Source: Collimonas silvisoli
GTDB taxonomy: Bacteria > Pseudomonadota > Gammaproteobacteria > Burkholderiales > Burkholderiaceae_D
DNA: 64,000 nt
Direction: 5' to 3'
Assembly: GCF_018305005.1 (NCBI RefSeq)
Contig: NZ_JAGQEG010000018.1
Coordinates: 1-64,000 of the forward strand
Below are positions 11,259 through 20,270 of this stretch, one piece after another (position 1 is the first letter of the stretch; each line of letters opens with the position of its first letter). The position numbers were made by a program, and so were the translations under genes. The notes beneath the pieces were generated by a model. It did no database searches. It worked only from the letters and a program-made list of their open reading frames with translations, and was not told where the DNA came from.

Positions 11259-12749
11259 ATGATGCAGTCAACTTTTCCTCTTCTCAGTGTTGCGATCTGG
11301 TGTCCGGTCGCGTTCGGTATCCTCGTCCTGGCAGTCGGCCGCGACGATAATCCTAATCTGGTGCGCTGGCTGTCGCTGCTGGGTGCAGCGGTCAGCTTCG
11401 TGGTGACCTTGCCGATCGTGAGCCAGTTCGATAACGGTTTCCACGGCATGCAGTTTGTTGAAAAGGCTGCCTGGATCGACCGTTTCAACATCAATTACTT
11501 TTTAGGCATCGACGGCCTTTCCCTGTGGTTCGTGCCGCTGACGGCCCTCATTACCGTAATCGTGGTGATCTCCGCCTGGCAAGTGATCGAGAAGAAAGTC
11601 GCGCAATACATGGGCGCTTTCCTGATCCTGTCGGGTTTGATGATCGGCGTCTTCTGTGCGCTGGACGGCTTGCTGTTCTACGTGTTCTTCGAAGCGACGC
11701 TGATCCCGATGTTTATCATCATCGGTGTCTGGGGCGGCGCCAACCGCGTGTACGCAGCGATCAAGTTCTTCCTGTACACCCTGATGGGTTCGCTGTTGAT
11801 GCTGGTGGCATTGCTGTATCTGTATTTCCAGTCGGGCGGCAGTTTCGATATCCTGACCTGGCAGCAGCTGCCGCTGCCGATGACGGCGCAAATCCTGATT
11901 TTCCTGGCTTTCCTGCTGGCGTTTGCGGTCAAGGTGCCGATGTGGCCGGTGCATACCTGGCTGCCGGACGCCCACGTCGAAGCGCCGACCGGCGGCTCCG
12001 TGGTGCTGGCGGCAATCATGCTGAAGCTGGGCGGCTACGGTTTCCTGCGTTTTTCGCTGCCGATCACGCCTGACGCCAGCCACTATCTGGCCGGTTTCAT
12101 CATTACCTTGTCATTGATTGCCGTGATCTATATCGGCTTGGTGGCGATGGTGCAGAACGACATGAAAAAGCTGATCGCCTATTCGTCGATCGCCCACATG
12201 GGTTTCGTCACCCTCGGCTTCTTTATTTTCAACGACATCGGCGTCCAGGGCGGCATCGTGCAAATGATCTCGCACGGTTTTGTGTCCGGCGCAATGTTCC
12301 TGTGTATCGGCGTGCTGTATGACCGCATGCATACGCGCCAGATCGCCGAGTACGGCGGCGTGGTCAACGTCATGCCGCGCTTCGCCGCCTTGTTCGTGTT
12401 GTTCTCGCTGGCCAATTCCGGCCTGCCGGGAACCTCCGGTTTCGTCGGCGAGTTCATGGTGATCCTGGGCGCGGTCAAGTTCAATTTCTGGATCGGCCTG
12501 CTGGCTGCGACGGCGTTGATCCTGGGCGCCGCGTATTCGCTGTGGCTGGTCAAGCGCGTGGTGTTCGGCGCCGTCACCAATCCGCATGTGAAAGAAATGC
12601 TGGACCTGAACAAGCGTGAATTCGTGATGTTGGGTGTGCTGGCGATCGCCGTTATCGCGATGGGCGTGTATCCGGCGCCGTTCACCGATGCGATGCAAGT
12701 ATCGGTGGCCGACCTGCTGAAGCAGGTTGCGATCACCAAGTTAAACTGA
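11259..12749 (+). CDS. nuoM: NADH-quinone oxidoreductase subunit M
   Basis: Second antiporter-like subunit of complex I, 496 residues, with a series of hydrophobic helices. The family segments FYVFFEATLIPMFIIIGVWG (helix 5 with the conserved glutamate) and AFAVKVPMWPVHTWLPDAHVEAP (helix 7 lysine) are intact. It lies between nuoL and nuoN with gaps of 40 and 42 bases. Confidence 0.97.
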   Translation: MMQSTFPLLSVAIWCPVAFGILVLAVGRDDNPNLVRWLSLLGAAVSFVVTLPIVSQFDNGFHGMQFVEKAAWIDRFNINYFLGIDGLSLWFVPLTALITVIVVISAWQVIEKKVAQYMGAFLILSGLMIGVFCALDGLLFYVFFEATLIPMFIIIGVWGGANRVYAAIKFFLYTLMGSLLMLVALLYLYFQSGGSFDILTWQQLPLPMTAQILIFLAFLLAFAVKVPMWPVHTWLPDAHVEAPTGGSVVLAAIMLKLGGYGFLRFSLPITPDASHYLAGFIITLSLIAVIYIGLVAMVQNDMKKLIAYSSIAHMGFVTLGFFIFNDIGVQGGIVQMISHGFVSGAMFLCIGVLYDRMHTRQIAEYGGVVNVMPRFAALFVLFSLANSGLPGTSGFVGEFMVILGAVKFNFWIGLLAATALILGAAYSLWLVKRVVFGAVTNPHVKEMLDLNKREFVMLGVLAIAVIAMGVYPAPFTDAMQVSVADLLKQVAITKLN

Positions 12750-12791
12750 ATACATAGTGTACCCAGTGCATAAAAGATAAGCGGCAAATAA

Positions 12792-14297
12792 ATGAATAAC
12801 ATGAATCTGATCCCTGTTTATCCGGAAATCTTTCTGCTGATTGCGACTTCGGTCGTACTGCTGATCGATATGTTTGTTTCGGATGCCAAGCGCCATCTCA
12901 CTTACTACCTGACGCTGGCCGTGCTGGCTGTGTGTTTCGTATTGACGCTGGCTGAATTCCAAAGCGGGGAGACGGTCTACACCTTCCACAACATGTTTGT
13001 CTCGGATCCTCTGAGCAGTCTGTTGAAACTGGTTTCTTACGTCGCGGTGGCGATCACGCTGGTGTATTCGCGCCGTTATGTGACTGAGCGCGGCATGGTC
13101 AGCGGCCATCTCGGCGGCGAGTTCTATCCATTGGCGCTGTTTGCCTTGCTGGGCCAGATGGTGATGATCTCCGGCAGCAACTTCCTCAGCATTTACCTGG
13201 GCCTGGAATTGATGTCCCTGTCGCTGTACGCACTGGTGGCAATGCGGCGCGACAGCGCTGCCGCGACCGAAGCGGCGATGAAGTATTTCGTGCTGGGCGC
13301 GATGGCTTCCGGTTTCCTGCTGTACGGCATGTCGATGCTGTATGGCGCCACCGGTTCGCTCGACCTGATCGAAGTAACCCGCGCTGCGTCCTCCGGCGGC
13401 ATCAACCCGACCGTACTGGTATTCGGCGTGGTGTTCGTGGTAGCCGGCCTGGCGTTCAAGCTGGGCGTGGTGCCGTTCCATATGTGGGTGCCTGACGTCT
13501 ATCAGGGCGCACCGACCGCGGTCACCCTGTTGCTGGGCGGCGCGCCTAAGCTGGCGGCTTTTGCGATTTGCTTCCGCTTGCTGATCGAAGCGCTGTTGCC
13601 GCTGGCGTTCGACTGGCAGCAAATGCTGACCGTGCTGGCGGTGCTGTCGATGGCGATCGGTAACATCACCGCGATCGCCCAGAGCAATATCAAACGCATG
13701 CTGGCGTATTCGACCATTTCCCACATGGGTTTCATGCTGCTCGGTTTGCTGGCTGGCGTGGTCGACGGCAATCTGTTCTCGGCAGCCAACGCGTATAGCT
13801 CGGCCTTGTTCTATTCGATCACTTACGTGATGACCACGCTCGGCACCTTCGGCGTCATCATGCTGCTGGCGCGCTCCGGGTTCGAAGCGGAAAACATGGA
13901 AGATTTCAAAGGCTTGAATCAACGCAGCCCTTGGTTTGCCGGCGTGATGCTGGTCCTGATGCTGTCGCTGGCGGGGATTCCGCCGCTGATGGGCTTCTAC
14001 GCCAAATTGTCCGTGCTGCAGGCCGTGCTCGGCACCGGCCAGGTCTGGCTGGCGGTGGTCGCCGTAGCGTTCTCTCTGATCGGCGCCTACTACTATCTGC
14101 GCGTGATCAAGCTGATGTATTTCGATGAGCCGCAAGACAGCGTGCAGATTGTTGCCCATCTCGATGTGCGGGTACTGCTCAGCTTCAACGGCATGGCGGT
14201 ATTGGTGCTCGGCTTGTGGCCTGGCTTGCTGATGGATGCGACTACCACAGCCATCGTGCGGACGTTGACCTCCTTCCTCGGCAGAGTGGTGTCGTAA
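12792..14297 (+). CDS. nuoN: NADH-quinone oxidoreductase subunit N
   Basis: Third antiporter-like pump subunit, next to NuoK in the assembled arm; 501 residues. The helix-5 glutamate region [16 protein letters not shown] and the lysine-bearing [21 protein letters not shown] segment are present. It ends the canonical nuo order; only four bases separate it from the DUF2818 gene, which must be co-translated or co-transcribed with it. Confidence 0.97.
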   Translation: MNNMNLIPVYPEIFLLIATSVVLLIDMFVSDAKRHLTYYLTLAVLAVCFVLTLAEFQSGETVYTFHNMFVSDPLSSLLKLVSYVAVAITLVYSRRYVTERGMVSGHLGGEFYPLALFALLGQMVMISGSNFLSIYLGLELMSLSLYALVAMRRDSAAATEAAMKYFVLGAMASGFLLYGMSMLYGATGSLDLIEVTRAASSGGINPTVLVFGVVFVVAGLAFKLGVVPFHMWVPDVYQGAPTAVTLLLGGAPKLAAFAICFRLLIEALLPLAFDWQQMLTVLAVLSMAIGNITAIAQSNIKRMLAYSTISHMGFMLLGLLAGVVDGNLFSAANAYSSALFYSITYVMTTLGTFGVIMLLARSGFEAENMEDFKGLNQRSPWFAGVMLVLMLSLAGIPPLMGFYAKLSVLQAVLGTGQVWLAVVAVAFSLIGAYYYLRVIKLMYFDEPQDSVQIVAHLDVRVLLSFNGMAVLVLGLWPGLLMDATTTAIVRTLTSFLGRVVS

Positions 14298-14301
14298 CTC
14301 T

Positions 14302-14616
14302 GTGAACGTCTCGCTCTCCAGCTGGTTCGTGATTCTGTTGGCGCTGCTGGCTGCCAACCTGCCGTTTTTCAACGAACGGCTGTTCGCCCTGGTGCCGCTC
14401 AAGTCCGGCGGCCAGGCTGCGGTCAAGCCGGTCTGGGTGCGCTTGCTTGAACTATTGGTCTTGTACGCGCTGGTCGGCGTGTTCGGCCACGTGCTGGAAT
14501 CGAATATCGGCAATGCCTTTAGCCAAGGCTGGGAATTTTATGCGGTGACCGGCTGCATGTTCCTGGTGCTGGCCTATCCCGGCTATGTATTGCGGTATTT
14601 GAAGAAGCACCGCTGA
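14302..14616 (+). CDS. DUF2818 small membrane protein downstream of nuoN
   Basis: A 104-residue protein with a GTG start, two or three hydrophobic segments and the N-terminal pattern SSWFVILLALLAANLPF. Proteins of this type (DUF2818) are found directly after nuoN in betaproteobacteria; the function is unknown, but the position four bases after nuoN suggests an accessory or assembly role for complex I. The family assignment is from memory of sequence and context. The start codon is supported by spacing, not by a strong ribosome binding site. Confidence 0.8.
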   Translation: MNVSLSSWFVILLALLAANLPFFNERLFALVPLKSGGQAAVKPVWVRLLELLVLYALVGVFGHVLESNIGNAFSQGWEFYAVTGCMFLVLAYPGYVLRYLKKHR

Positions 14617-14710
14617 TCCAGCCTTGCCCTGAGCGGCGTGCAGCGCAGCCTGCGCACCCAGGCGTTACAATCTTCCTCTCGTCTGCCTTATCTTTCCTCG
14701 GAGTTCCCGC

Positions 14711-15271
14711 ATGGATCGTCACCTGAAAGAAATCCGGATCGCCAGCGCTGCCGCCTATGAAGGCAATTTCCTCAAAGTGCAGCGCGATACGGTGCAACTG
14801 CCCGACGGCAAGCCGACCACGCGCGAATACATCAAGCATCCCGGTGCGGTGGTGATTCTGCCCTTGTTTGAAGATGGCACGGTCTTGCTTGAGCGGCAGT
14901 ACCGCTACCCGCTGGAACGTGTATTCATTGAATATCCGGCGGGGAAAATCGATCCGGGCGAAGACCATCTGAGTTGCGCCAAGCGTGAACTGCTGGAAGA
15001 AACCGGCTATACCGCCACTGAGTGGCAGCATGTCTGCACGATTCACAACGCGATTGCTTATTCCGATGAACATCTGGAATTATTCCTGGCGCGAGGTCTG
15101 GTGGCCGGTGAGCGCAAGCTCGACGACGGCGAATTCCTGGACGTATTCAAGGCGCCGCTCGAAGACATGCTGAGCTGGGTGAGGGAAGGCAAGGTAACCG
15201 ACGTCAAAACCGTGATCGGCACCTTCTGGCTTGAAAAAATCGTGGCAGGCGACTGGCAGTTGCCCGAATAA
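14711..15271 (+). CDS. NUDIX hydrolase, ADP-ribose pyrophosphatase type
   Basis: A 186-residue cytoplasmic hydrolase that probably cleaves ADP-ribose or a similar nucleoside diphosphate derivative. A complete Nudix box runs from G78 to Y100 (G-x5-E-x7-REUxEExGU, core KRELLEETGY), preceded by the YPAG segment typical of the ADP-ribose pyrophosphatase (NudF-like) subgroup. It lies 94 bases after DUF2818, on the same strand, and could be read from the nuo promoter or its own. A stem-loop just after the stop separates it from the convergent ETF-QO gene. Substrate is inferred only from subgroup resemblance. Confidence 0.88.
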   Translation: MDRHLKEIRIASAAAYEGNFLKVQRDTVQLPDGKPTTREYIKHPGAVVILPLFEDGTVLLERQYRYPLERVFIEYPAGKIDPGEDHLSCAKRELLEETGYTATEWQHVCTIHNAIAYSDEHLELFLARGLVAGERKLDDGEFLDVFKAPLEDMLSWVREGKVTDVKTVIGTFWLEKIVAGDWQLPE

Positions 15272-15272
15272 A

Positions 15273-15307
15273 CTTCAAGGCAGTTACATCATGCAGCTGC
15301 CTTGAAG
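15273..15307 (-). terminator. Bidirectional stem-loop between NUDIX and ETF-QO genes
   Basis: CTTCAAGGCAG (15273-15283) and CTGCCTTGAAG (15297-15307) form a perfect 11-bp stem with a 13-base loop. On the minus strand it is followed by TTTATT, so it fits best as the terminator of the ETF-QO gene, and it may also stop the NUDIX transcript. Confidence 0.7.
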
Positions 15308-15329
15308 CTGACCGGTTCAGAGCACCTGA

Positions 15330-17021
15330 TTACATATTCGGATAATTCGGCCCGCCGCCGCCTTCCGGCGTTACCCACACAATATTCTGCGTCGGATCCT
15401 TGATGTCGCAGGTTTTGCAATGCACGCAGTTTTGCGCATTGATTTGCAGGCGTTCGGTATTGTCTTCGTTGGTCACGAATTCATACACACCGGCAGGGCA
15501 GTAACGCGCTTCCGGTCCGGCGTAATCGCGCAGATTGACGTTGACCGGGACGTTCGGGTCTTTCAAGGTCAGGTGAACCGGCTGGTCTTCGGCGTGATTG
15601 GTGTTGGAGATGAATACCGACGACAGGCGGTCGAAGGTCAGCTTGCCGTCCGGTTTCGGATACTTGATCGGCGCATAGTTGGCCGCCGGCTTCAGGCATT
15701 CATGGTCGGCATGGGTATGATGCAAAGTCCATGGCGCTTTACCGCCGAACACCACCTGATCGATGCCGACCATTAAAGTACCAAGATACAAACCTTTGCT
15801 CATCCATGGCTTGAAGTTGCGCGCCTTGTGCAATTCCTGGTGCAGCCAGGACTGTTCGAAAGCCTCGCTATAAGCGGTCAGCTCGTCAAACTGACGGTTG
15901 GCGCCCAAGGCTTCAAATGCGGCGTTGGCGGCCAGCATGCCGGTCTTGATGGCGGCGTGGCTGCCCTTGATGCGGCTGGCGTTGAGGAAGCCGGCGTCGC
16001 AGCCGATTAGCGCGCCGCCTGGGAAGGTCAGCTTAGGCAGCGATTGCAGGCCGCCGGCGGTAATCGCGCGGGCGCCGTAGGAAATGCGCTTGCCGTCTTG
16101 GAAAAATTTGCTGATTGCGGGATGGGTTTTGTAACGCTGGAATTCTTCGTAGGGCGACAGATAGGGGTTCTCGTAAGCCAGGCCAACTACGTAGCCGACT
16201 GCGACCTGGTTATTTTCCAGGTGATACAGGAAAGAGCCGCCATAGGTTTGGGTATCCAGCGGCCAGCCTGCGGTATGCACCACCAGCCCCGGCTGATGCA
16301 GCTTGGGATCGATTTCCCACAGTTCCTTGATGCCGATAGCGTAGGTTTGCGGATCTTTACCCTTGTTCAAGTCAAATTTTTCCATCAGCTGCTTGCCCAG
16401 ATGGCCGCGTGCGCCTTCGGCAAACAGAGTGTATTTGGCGTGCAGCTCCATGCCCAGCTGGAAGGCGTCGGTCGGCTGGCCATGGCGGTCCACGCCCATA
16501 TTGCCGGTGGCGACGCCCTTGACCGAACCGTCGTCGTTATACAGCACTTCGGCGGCCGGGAAACCAGGGAAAATCTCGACCCCCAGCAGTTCCGCCTGCT
16601 GGCCTAGCCAGCGCACCACGTTCGCCAGCGAGATGACGTAATTGCCATGATTCTGGAAGCAGGCCGGCAGCAGCCAGTTAGGCGTCTTGTAAGCTTTTTT
16701 CTCGGTCAGGAACAGGAAGCGGTCTTCGCTGACTTCGGTCGTCAGCGGTGCGCCCAGTTCTTTCCAGTTGGGCAGCAACTCGGTCAGCGCCTGCGGGTCC
16801 ATCACCGCGCCGGACAGGATATGGGCGCCGATTTCGCTGCCTTTTTCCAGCACGCAGACCGACACTTCACGGCCTTGTTCGGTGGCCTGCTGTTTCAGCC
16901 GGATCGCCGCCGCCAGGCCGGCCGGCCCGCCGCCGACCACCACCACGTCATATTCCATGGCCTCGCGTGGACCGTATTGTTCCAGGAGGTTCTGCTGGTT
17001 CTGCCCTTGGGTTGGAGTCAT
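15330..17021 (-). CDS. Electron transfer flavoprotein-ubiquinone oxidoreductase
   Basis: A 563-residue peripheral membrane enzyme that takes electrons from reduced ETF (fatty-acid and amino-acid dehydrogenation) and passes them to ubiquinone. The N-terminal FAD fold is shown by VVVVGGGPAGLAAAIRL (about residues 26-42); the C-terminal [4Fe-4S] ferredoxin-like domain has CPAGVYEF and CVHCKTCDIKDPTQNI. Length is normal. It is a single-gene unit on the minus strand, with a structured repeat element lying upstream between it and the divergent thioesterase gene. Its location beside nuo links two quinone-reducing entry points. Confidence 0.96.
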   Translation of the reverse strand: MTPTQGQNQQNLLEQYGPREAMEYDVVVVGGGPAGLAAAIRLKQQATEQGREVSVCVLEKGSEIGAHILSGAVMDPQALTELLPNWKELGAPLTTEVSEDRFLFLTEKKAYKTPNWLLPACFQNHGNYVISLANVVRWLGQQAELLGVEIFPGFPAAEVLYNDDGSVKGVATGNMGVDRHGQPTDAFQLGMELHAKYTLFAEGARGHLGKQLMEKFDLNKGKDPQTYAIGIKELWEIDPKLHQPGLVVHTAGWPLDTQTYGGSFLYHLENNQVAVGYVVGLAYENPYLSPYEEFQRYKTHPAISKFFQDGKRISYGARAITAGGLQSLPKLTFPGGALIGCDAGFLNASRIKGSHAAIKTGMLAANAAFEALGANRQFDELTAYSEAFEQSWLHQELHKARNFKPWMSKGLYLGTLMVGIDQVVFGGKAPWTLHHTHADHECLKPAANYAPIKYPKPDGKLTFDRLSSVFISNTNHAEDQPVHLTLKDPNVPVNVNLRDYAGPEARYCPAGVYEFVTNEDNTERLQINAQNCVHCKTCDIKDPTQNIVWVTPEGGGGPNYPNM

Positions 17022-17506
17022 TGTCTCTTTACCTATAATTAATTTTCGAACGGATGTGCTAATTGTCGGGGATTTTGCGGCAGAATGCTAGGGCCTGCTG
17101 ACCTTCAATTTGGGAGATGCGTTCCAACCAAAACGTGTGGTGGCAAGGGTGTCGCAGGGAATTCGTGCAGCACTGCTGCACGCCTGCGTAACGATACCCG
17201 CATGCAGGCGGGTATGCGCCCTGCAAGGGCGTGGCGTAGCTGGGGCTGGTGCCCCAGCAAGCCATGCAACGCGGCCAGCGCACGTTTTAGTTGGAACCCT
17301 CCGGGAACGGCTGCAGGCGTCGCTTGCCGTTGTTGCAGCTTCTTGCCGTGGCACCGCCACGTCGCGTCGCTGCGCCTAGGCATGCAACGCCTGCCGCGCG
17401 TTCGCACTCCCAAATTGAAGGTCAGCAGGCCCTCGGTTTCGTCGGTGGTTAGTGGTGTTCCTCGCTTGTCGGACACTAAATTACAGTATTCAGGAAAGTT
17501 AGAGCA
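17022..17506. other. Gene-free divergent region occupied by a structured repeat
   Basis: This 485-base region separates the divergent ETF-QO and thioesterase genes. Open frames here are short, overlap in several frames and show no family resemblance. Most of it (17090-17433) is a nested inverted-repeat element described separately. Promoters of both flanking genes must lie in the short flanks or inside the element; I could not assign them. Confidence 0.7.
17090..17433. repeat. Nested inverted-repeat element, about 344 bp, MITE-like or structured RNA
   Basis: Perfect 27-bp terminal inverted repeats lie at 17090-17116 and 17407-17433 (ends AGGGCCTGCTGACC...). Inside them a second inverted repeat, 17121-17137 and 17281-17297 (GTTCCAACCAAAACGTG, one mismatch), encloses further hairpins such as CTGGGGCTGGTGCCCCAG and TGCAGCACTGCTGCA. 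No clear target-site duplication is visible and there is no transposase. The form suggests a non-autonomous mobile or dispersed repeat, or a large folded RNA. No second copy was seen in this window. Confidence 0.75.
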
Positions 17507-17926
17507 ATGGAAAACAAAAAACACGTTCATACCACACGGATTGCCATGCGCTGGGGCGATATGGATGCGCTCGGCCATGTCAACAACACCGTGTATTTCC
17601 GTTATATGGAGCAGGCGCGCATCGAGTGGCTGCAACAGATAGGCTGCGACTTTGATGCACGCCACGGGCCGGTGCTGGTCAATGCGCAATGCAGTTTTTT
17701 ACGTCAGTTGAAATACCCCTGTGACGTCGAAGTCAAATCCTACATCGGTGCGATTGGCCGCTCCAGTTTCGAAGCCAGCTATGAGATCCGCCGTGCAGAC
17801 ATGCCGGACGCGGTGTTTGCCGAAGGGACGGCGAAGATCGTCTGGGTAGATTTTGACCTGGAAAAATCGATGCCGCTGCCGGACGACCTGCGCCAGTTGT
17901 TGAGCAATCCCGTGCCCGCGTCCTAA
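17507..17926 (+). CDS. Acyl-CoA thioesterase, 4HBT hotdog family
   Basis: A 139-residue hotdog-fold thioesterase that likely hydrolyses acyl-CoA or 4-hydroxybenzoyl-CoA-like substrates. The N-terminal MRWGDMDALGHVNNTVYFRYMEQAR contains the catalytic aspartate motif (D-x-G-H-V-N-N) of the YbgC/4HBT group. The physiological substrate cannot be read from sequence. Its last four bases overlap the end of the convergent PAS-LuxR gene. Confidence 0.88.
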   Translation: MENKKHVHTTRIAMRWGDMDALGHVNNTVYFRYMEQARIEWLQQIGCDFDARHGPVLVNAQCSFLRQLKYPCDVEVKSYIGAIGRSSFEASYEIRRADMPDAVFAEGTAKIVWVDFDLEKSMPLPDDLRQLLSNPVPAS

Positions 17927-18498
17927 ACGCCTTCGCTTTGGGCAATGCCCAGCAGGCGATGCACCAGTTCGCTGGAGGTCGATGCGGTGAACTTCTTCAT
18001 CAGATTGGCCCTGTGCATCTCCACCGTGCGCGGGCTGAGGCCGATTTGCTTGCCGATCAGCTTGCTGGTTTTGCCTTCGACCAGCAGCGCCGCAATTTCC
18101 CGCTCGCGCGGCGAGAGCGTAGCCGAAGCCCTGCGCTTTTCACTCAGATCTTCAAAGGTCCAGATGCCCGCGGCGTGGGTGTCTTCCGGCACCAGGGCGT
18201 GGCCGGTGACATGGCACCAGAACAGCTCGCCGTTGGCGCGCCGCATGATTCTTTCGTCGGAATAAACGCCTTTGGCATTCATGATCGGCACGATGCGCGC
18301 GCCGGTGCGCTCGAACTCGTCCTGGGTCGGGTACAGTATCTGGAATGACTGGCCGTTCAACTCGCCCGGCTGGTAAGCGAACATCCGCGCCAGCGCCAGG
18401 TTGCACACCTGCATGATGCGGCGTTCGGAGACGCACATGCCGATCGGCGCGTGGGCAAAGATAGAAGCGTAGTCGACAGTAGAGTTAGGCAAGGGCAC
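17923..18498 (-). CDS. PAS-LuxR transcriptional regulator
   Basis: A 191-residue DNA-binding protein: an N-terminal PAS domain (about residues 8-118, PAS-like FAHAPIGMCVSERRIMQVCN and GELFWCHVTGHAL) followed by a LuxR/GerE helix-turn-helix (about 125-185, LSPREREIAALLVEGKTSK and LSPRTVEMHRANLMKKF). It lacks a receiver domain, so it is probably regulated by a ligand or redox signal at the PAS domain. It is divergent from scoAB across 127 bases and could control it; this is inferred from position only. Its 3' end overlaps the thioesterase gene by four bases. Confidence 0.88.
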   Translation of the reverse strand: MPLPNSTVDYASIFAHAPIGMCVSERRIMQVCNLALARMFAYQPGELNGQSFQILYPTQDEFERTGARIVPIMNAKGVYSDERIMRRANGELFWCHVTGHALVPEDTHAAGIWTFEDLSEKRRASATLSPREREIAALLVEGKTSKLIGKQIGLSPRTVEMHRANLMKKFTASTSSELVHRLLGIAQSEGV

Positions 18499-18625
18499 TG
18501 GATAGATCGGTCAGGTGTTGATTTCGTATTTTTACGGTATTGTTGGAAGCATCGCTTCGTCATATGCTAACAGACTGTACGCAAACCAATAATAGTCAGA
18601 GTTTACATAAACAGGAGGTACAGGT

Positions 18626-19324
18626 ATGAACAAAGTTTATCCTGACGCGGCAAGCGCGTTAGCTGGCGTAGTCAAAGATGGCCAGACCATCGCCGTAGGC
18701 GGTTTCGGATTGTGCGGCATTCCTGAAGCGCTGATCCTGGCGTTGCGCGATTCGGGAGTGCAGAATCTGACCGCGATTTCGAATAACGCGGGGGTTGACG
18801 GTTTTGGTCTGGGGCAATTGCTGGCGACCCGTCAGATCAAAAAAATGATCGCCTCTTACGTCGGCGAGAACAAAGAATTCGAACGTCAATACCTGGCCGG
18901 CGAACTGGAGCTTGAGTTCACGCCGCAAGGGACGCTGGCGGAAAAATTGCGCGCCGGCGGCGCTGGCATCCCTGCATTTTTCACTAAAACCGGCGTCGGC
19001 ACCCTGGTTGCCGAAGGCAAGGAAATCCGCGAGTTCGACGGCGCCAAGTATGTGATGGAGCGTTCGCTGGTGGCCGATGTTGCCCTGGTTAAAGCGTACA
19101 AGGCGGATCGCAGCGGCAACCTGGTATTCAACAAGACTGCCCGCAACTTCAATCCAAACGTTGCCATGGCAGGAAAAATCACCGTGGTGGAAGTCGAGCA
19201 TCTGGTCGAGGTCGGCGAGATCGATCCGGACCAGGTGCATACGCCCGGCATATTTGTCCATCGCATCGTGGTCAATGCGACGCCGGAAAAGCGGATCGAA
19301 CAGCGCACTGTCCGTACGGCATAA
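18626..19324 (+). CDS. scoA: 3-oxoacid CoA-transferase subunit A
   Basis: Alpha subunit (232 residues) of succinyl-CoA:3-ketoacid or acetoacetate CoA-transferase, which activates 3-oxoacids for catabolism. The family pattern [16 protein letters not shown] is at about residues 27-42, and [19 protein letters not shown] follows in the usual place. A strong AGGAGGT ribosome binding site precedes the ATG. subunit B follows after 28 bases with its own GGAGAG site, so both form one operon, closed by two terminators after scoB. Confidence 0.93.
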   Translation: MNKVYPDAASALAGVVKDGQTIAVGGFGLCGIPEALILALRDSGVQNLTAISNNAGVDGFGLGQLLATRQIKKMIASYVGENKEFERQYLAGELELEFTPQGTLAEKLRAGGAGIPAFFTKTGVGTLVAEGKEIREFDGAKYVMERSLVADVALVKAYKADRSGNLVFNKTARNFNPNVAMAGKITVVEVEHLVEVGEIDPDQVHTPGIFVHRIVVNATPEKRIEQRTVRTA

Positions 19325-19352
19325 CCCAGAACACGTAGAACAGGAGAGCAAA

Positions 19353-20006
19353 ATGGCATGGACACGTGAGGAAATGGCCGCGCGGGCGGCAAAGGAATTG
19401 CAAGACGGGTTTTACGTCAACCTGGGGATCGGCTTGCCGACGCTGGTGGCGAACCATGTACCGAAGGAGATCGAAGTCTGGCTGCAATCGGAGAACGGCT
19501 TGCTGGGCATAGGACCGTTCCCGACCGAAGATGCGGTCGACGCCGACCTGATCAACGCCGGCAAGCAGACTGTGACATCGCTGCCGGGATCGTCGTACTT
19601 CAGTTCGGCGGATTCGTTCGCCATGATACGCGGCGGCAAAATCAACATCGCCATACTCGGCGCGATGCAGGTTTCAAAAAACGGCGACCTGGCGAACTGG
19701 ATGATTCCCGGCAAGATGGTCAAGGGCATGGGCGGCGCGATGGACTTGGTGGCTGGCGTCGGCAGGGTAGTGGTGTTGATGGAACACGTCGCCAAGGCCA
19801 AGGATGGTTCGACCTCGCACAAGATTCTCGATGCCTGCAACTTGCCGCTGACCGGCGTCGGCGTCGTCAATCGCATCATCACCGATCTTGGCGTGCTGGA
19901 TGTGACGCCGCAAGGCTTGAAGGTGATCGAACTGGCGCCGGGCGTCAGCCAGCAAGACATCATCGAGCAAACCGGCGCGCCATTGGATCTGAGTGCGTTG
20001 CACTGA
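19353..20006 (+). CDS. scoB: 3-oxoacid CoA-transferase subunit B
   Basis: Beta subunit (217 residues) carrying the catalytic glutamate, visible in the [10 protein letters not shown] motif at about residues 46-55. The start is the ATG at 19353 ([16 protein letters not shown]), supported by the CAGGAGAGCAAA ribosome binding site; the open frame extends upstream through scoA out of register and is not coding there. Conserved [14 protein letters not shown] and [15 protein letters not shown] segments confirm the family. Together with ScoA it interconverts acetoacetyl-CoA and the acid with succinyl-CoA or another donor. Confidence 0.94.
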   Translation: MAWTREEMAARAAKELQDGFYVNLGIGLPTLVANHVPKEIEVWLQSENGLLGIGPFPTEDAVDADLINAGKQTVTSLPGSSYFSSADSFAMIRGGKINIAILGAMQVSKNGDLANWMIPGKMVKGMGGAMDLVAGVGRVVVLMEHVAKAKDGSTSHKILDACNLPLTGVGVVNRIITDLGVLDVTPQGLKVIELAPGVSQQDIIEQTGAPLDLSALH

Positions 20007-20037
20007 CGCATTGCACGAAAACCAGCAGTAAGGAAAG

Positions 20038-20074
20038 CGGCGTTTGACACTTTGTGTCGGACGCCGTTTTTTTT
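20038..20074 (+). terminator. Rho-independent terminator after scoB
   Basis: A 13-bp stem (20038-20050 with 20054-20066, two G-T pairs) closes a TTT loop and is followed by eight T residues. This is a very strong intrinsic terminator 31 bases after the scoB stop. Confidence 0.93.
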
Positions 20075-20095
20075 GCCGCCGGAATTCGTTTGAAA

Positions 20096-20126
20096 AGCGG
20101 CCTTGACTAGCCGGCCGCTGTTTTTT
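20096..20126 (+). terminator. Second tandem terminator after scoB
   Basis: AGCGGCC (20096-20102) pairs with GGCCGCT (20113-20119), followed by G and six T residues. It backs up the first terminator 22 bases upstream. Confidence 0.8.
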
Positions 20127-20270
20127 AGGCCGTTCTGTTTACGCTAACGTGCAAGGGTGGCGGCATATGCGATAAGATGTTGCATATCCGCAAAGCAAAT
20201 AGCCTGATTCGACTGCCGTTTTGCTTGCCGCCATCCATCAAGCCCTTATTGAAACTGAAACGGGATCGTA

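Noticed and set aside
12741-14513. 590-codon minus-strand frame over nuoN
   Set aside because: His/Gln-rich shadow translation typical of the antisense of membrane proteins; nuoN is unmistakable on the plus strand.
17105-17689. Overlapping open frames within the inverted-repeat element as a hidden gene
   Set aside because: Several frames on both strands are open at once because of GC-rich palindromes; none has a family pattern or ribosome binding site.
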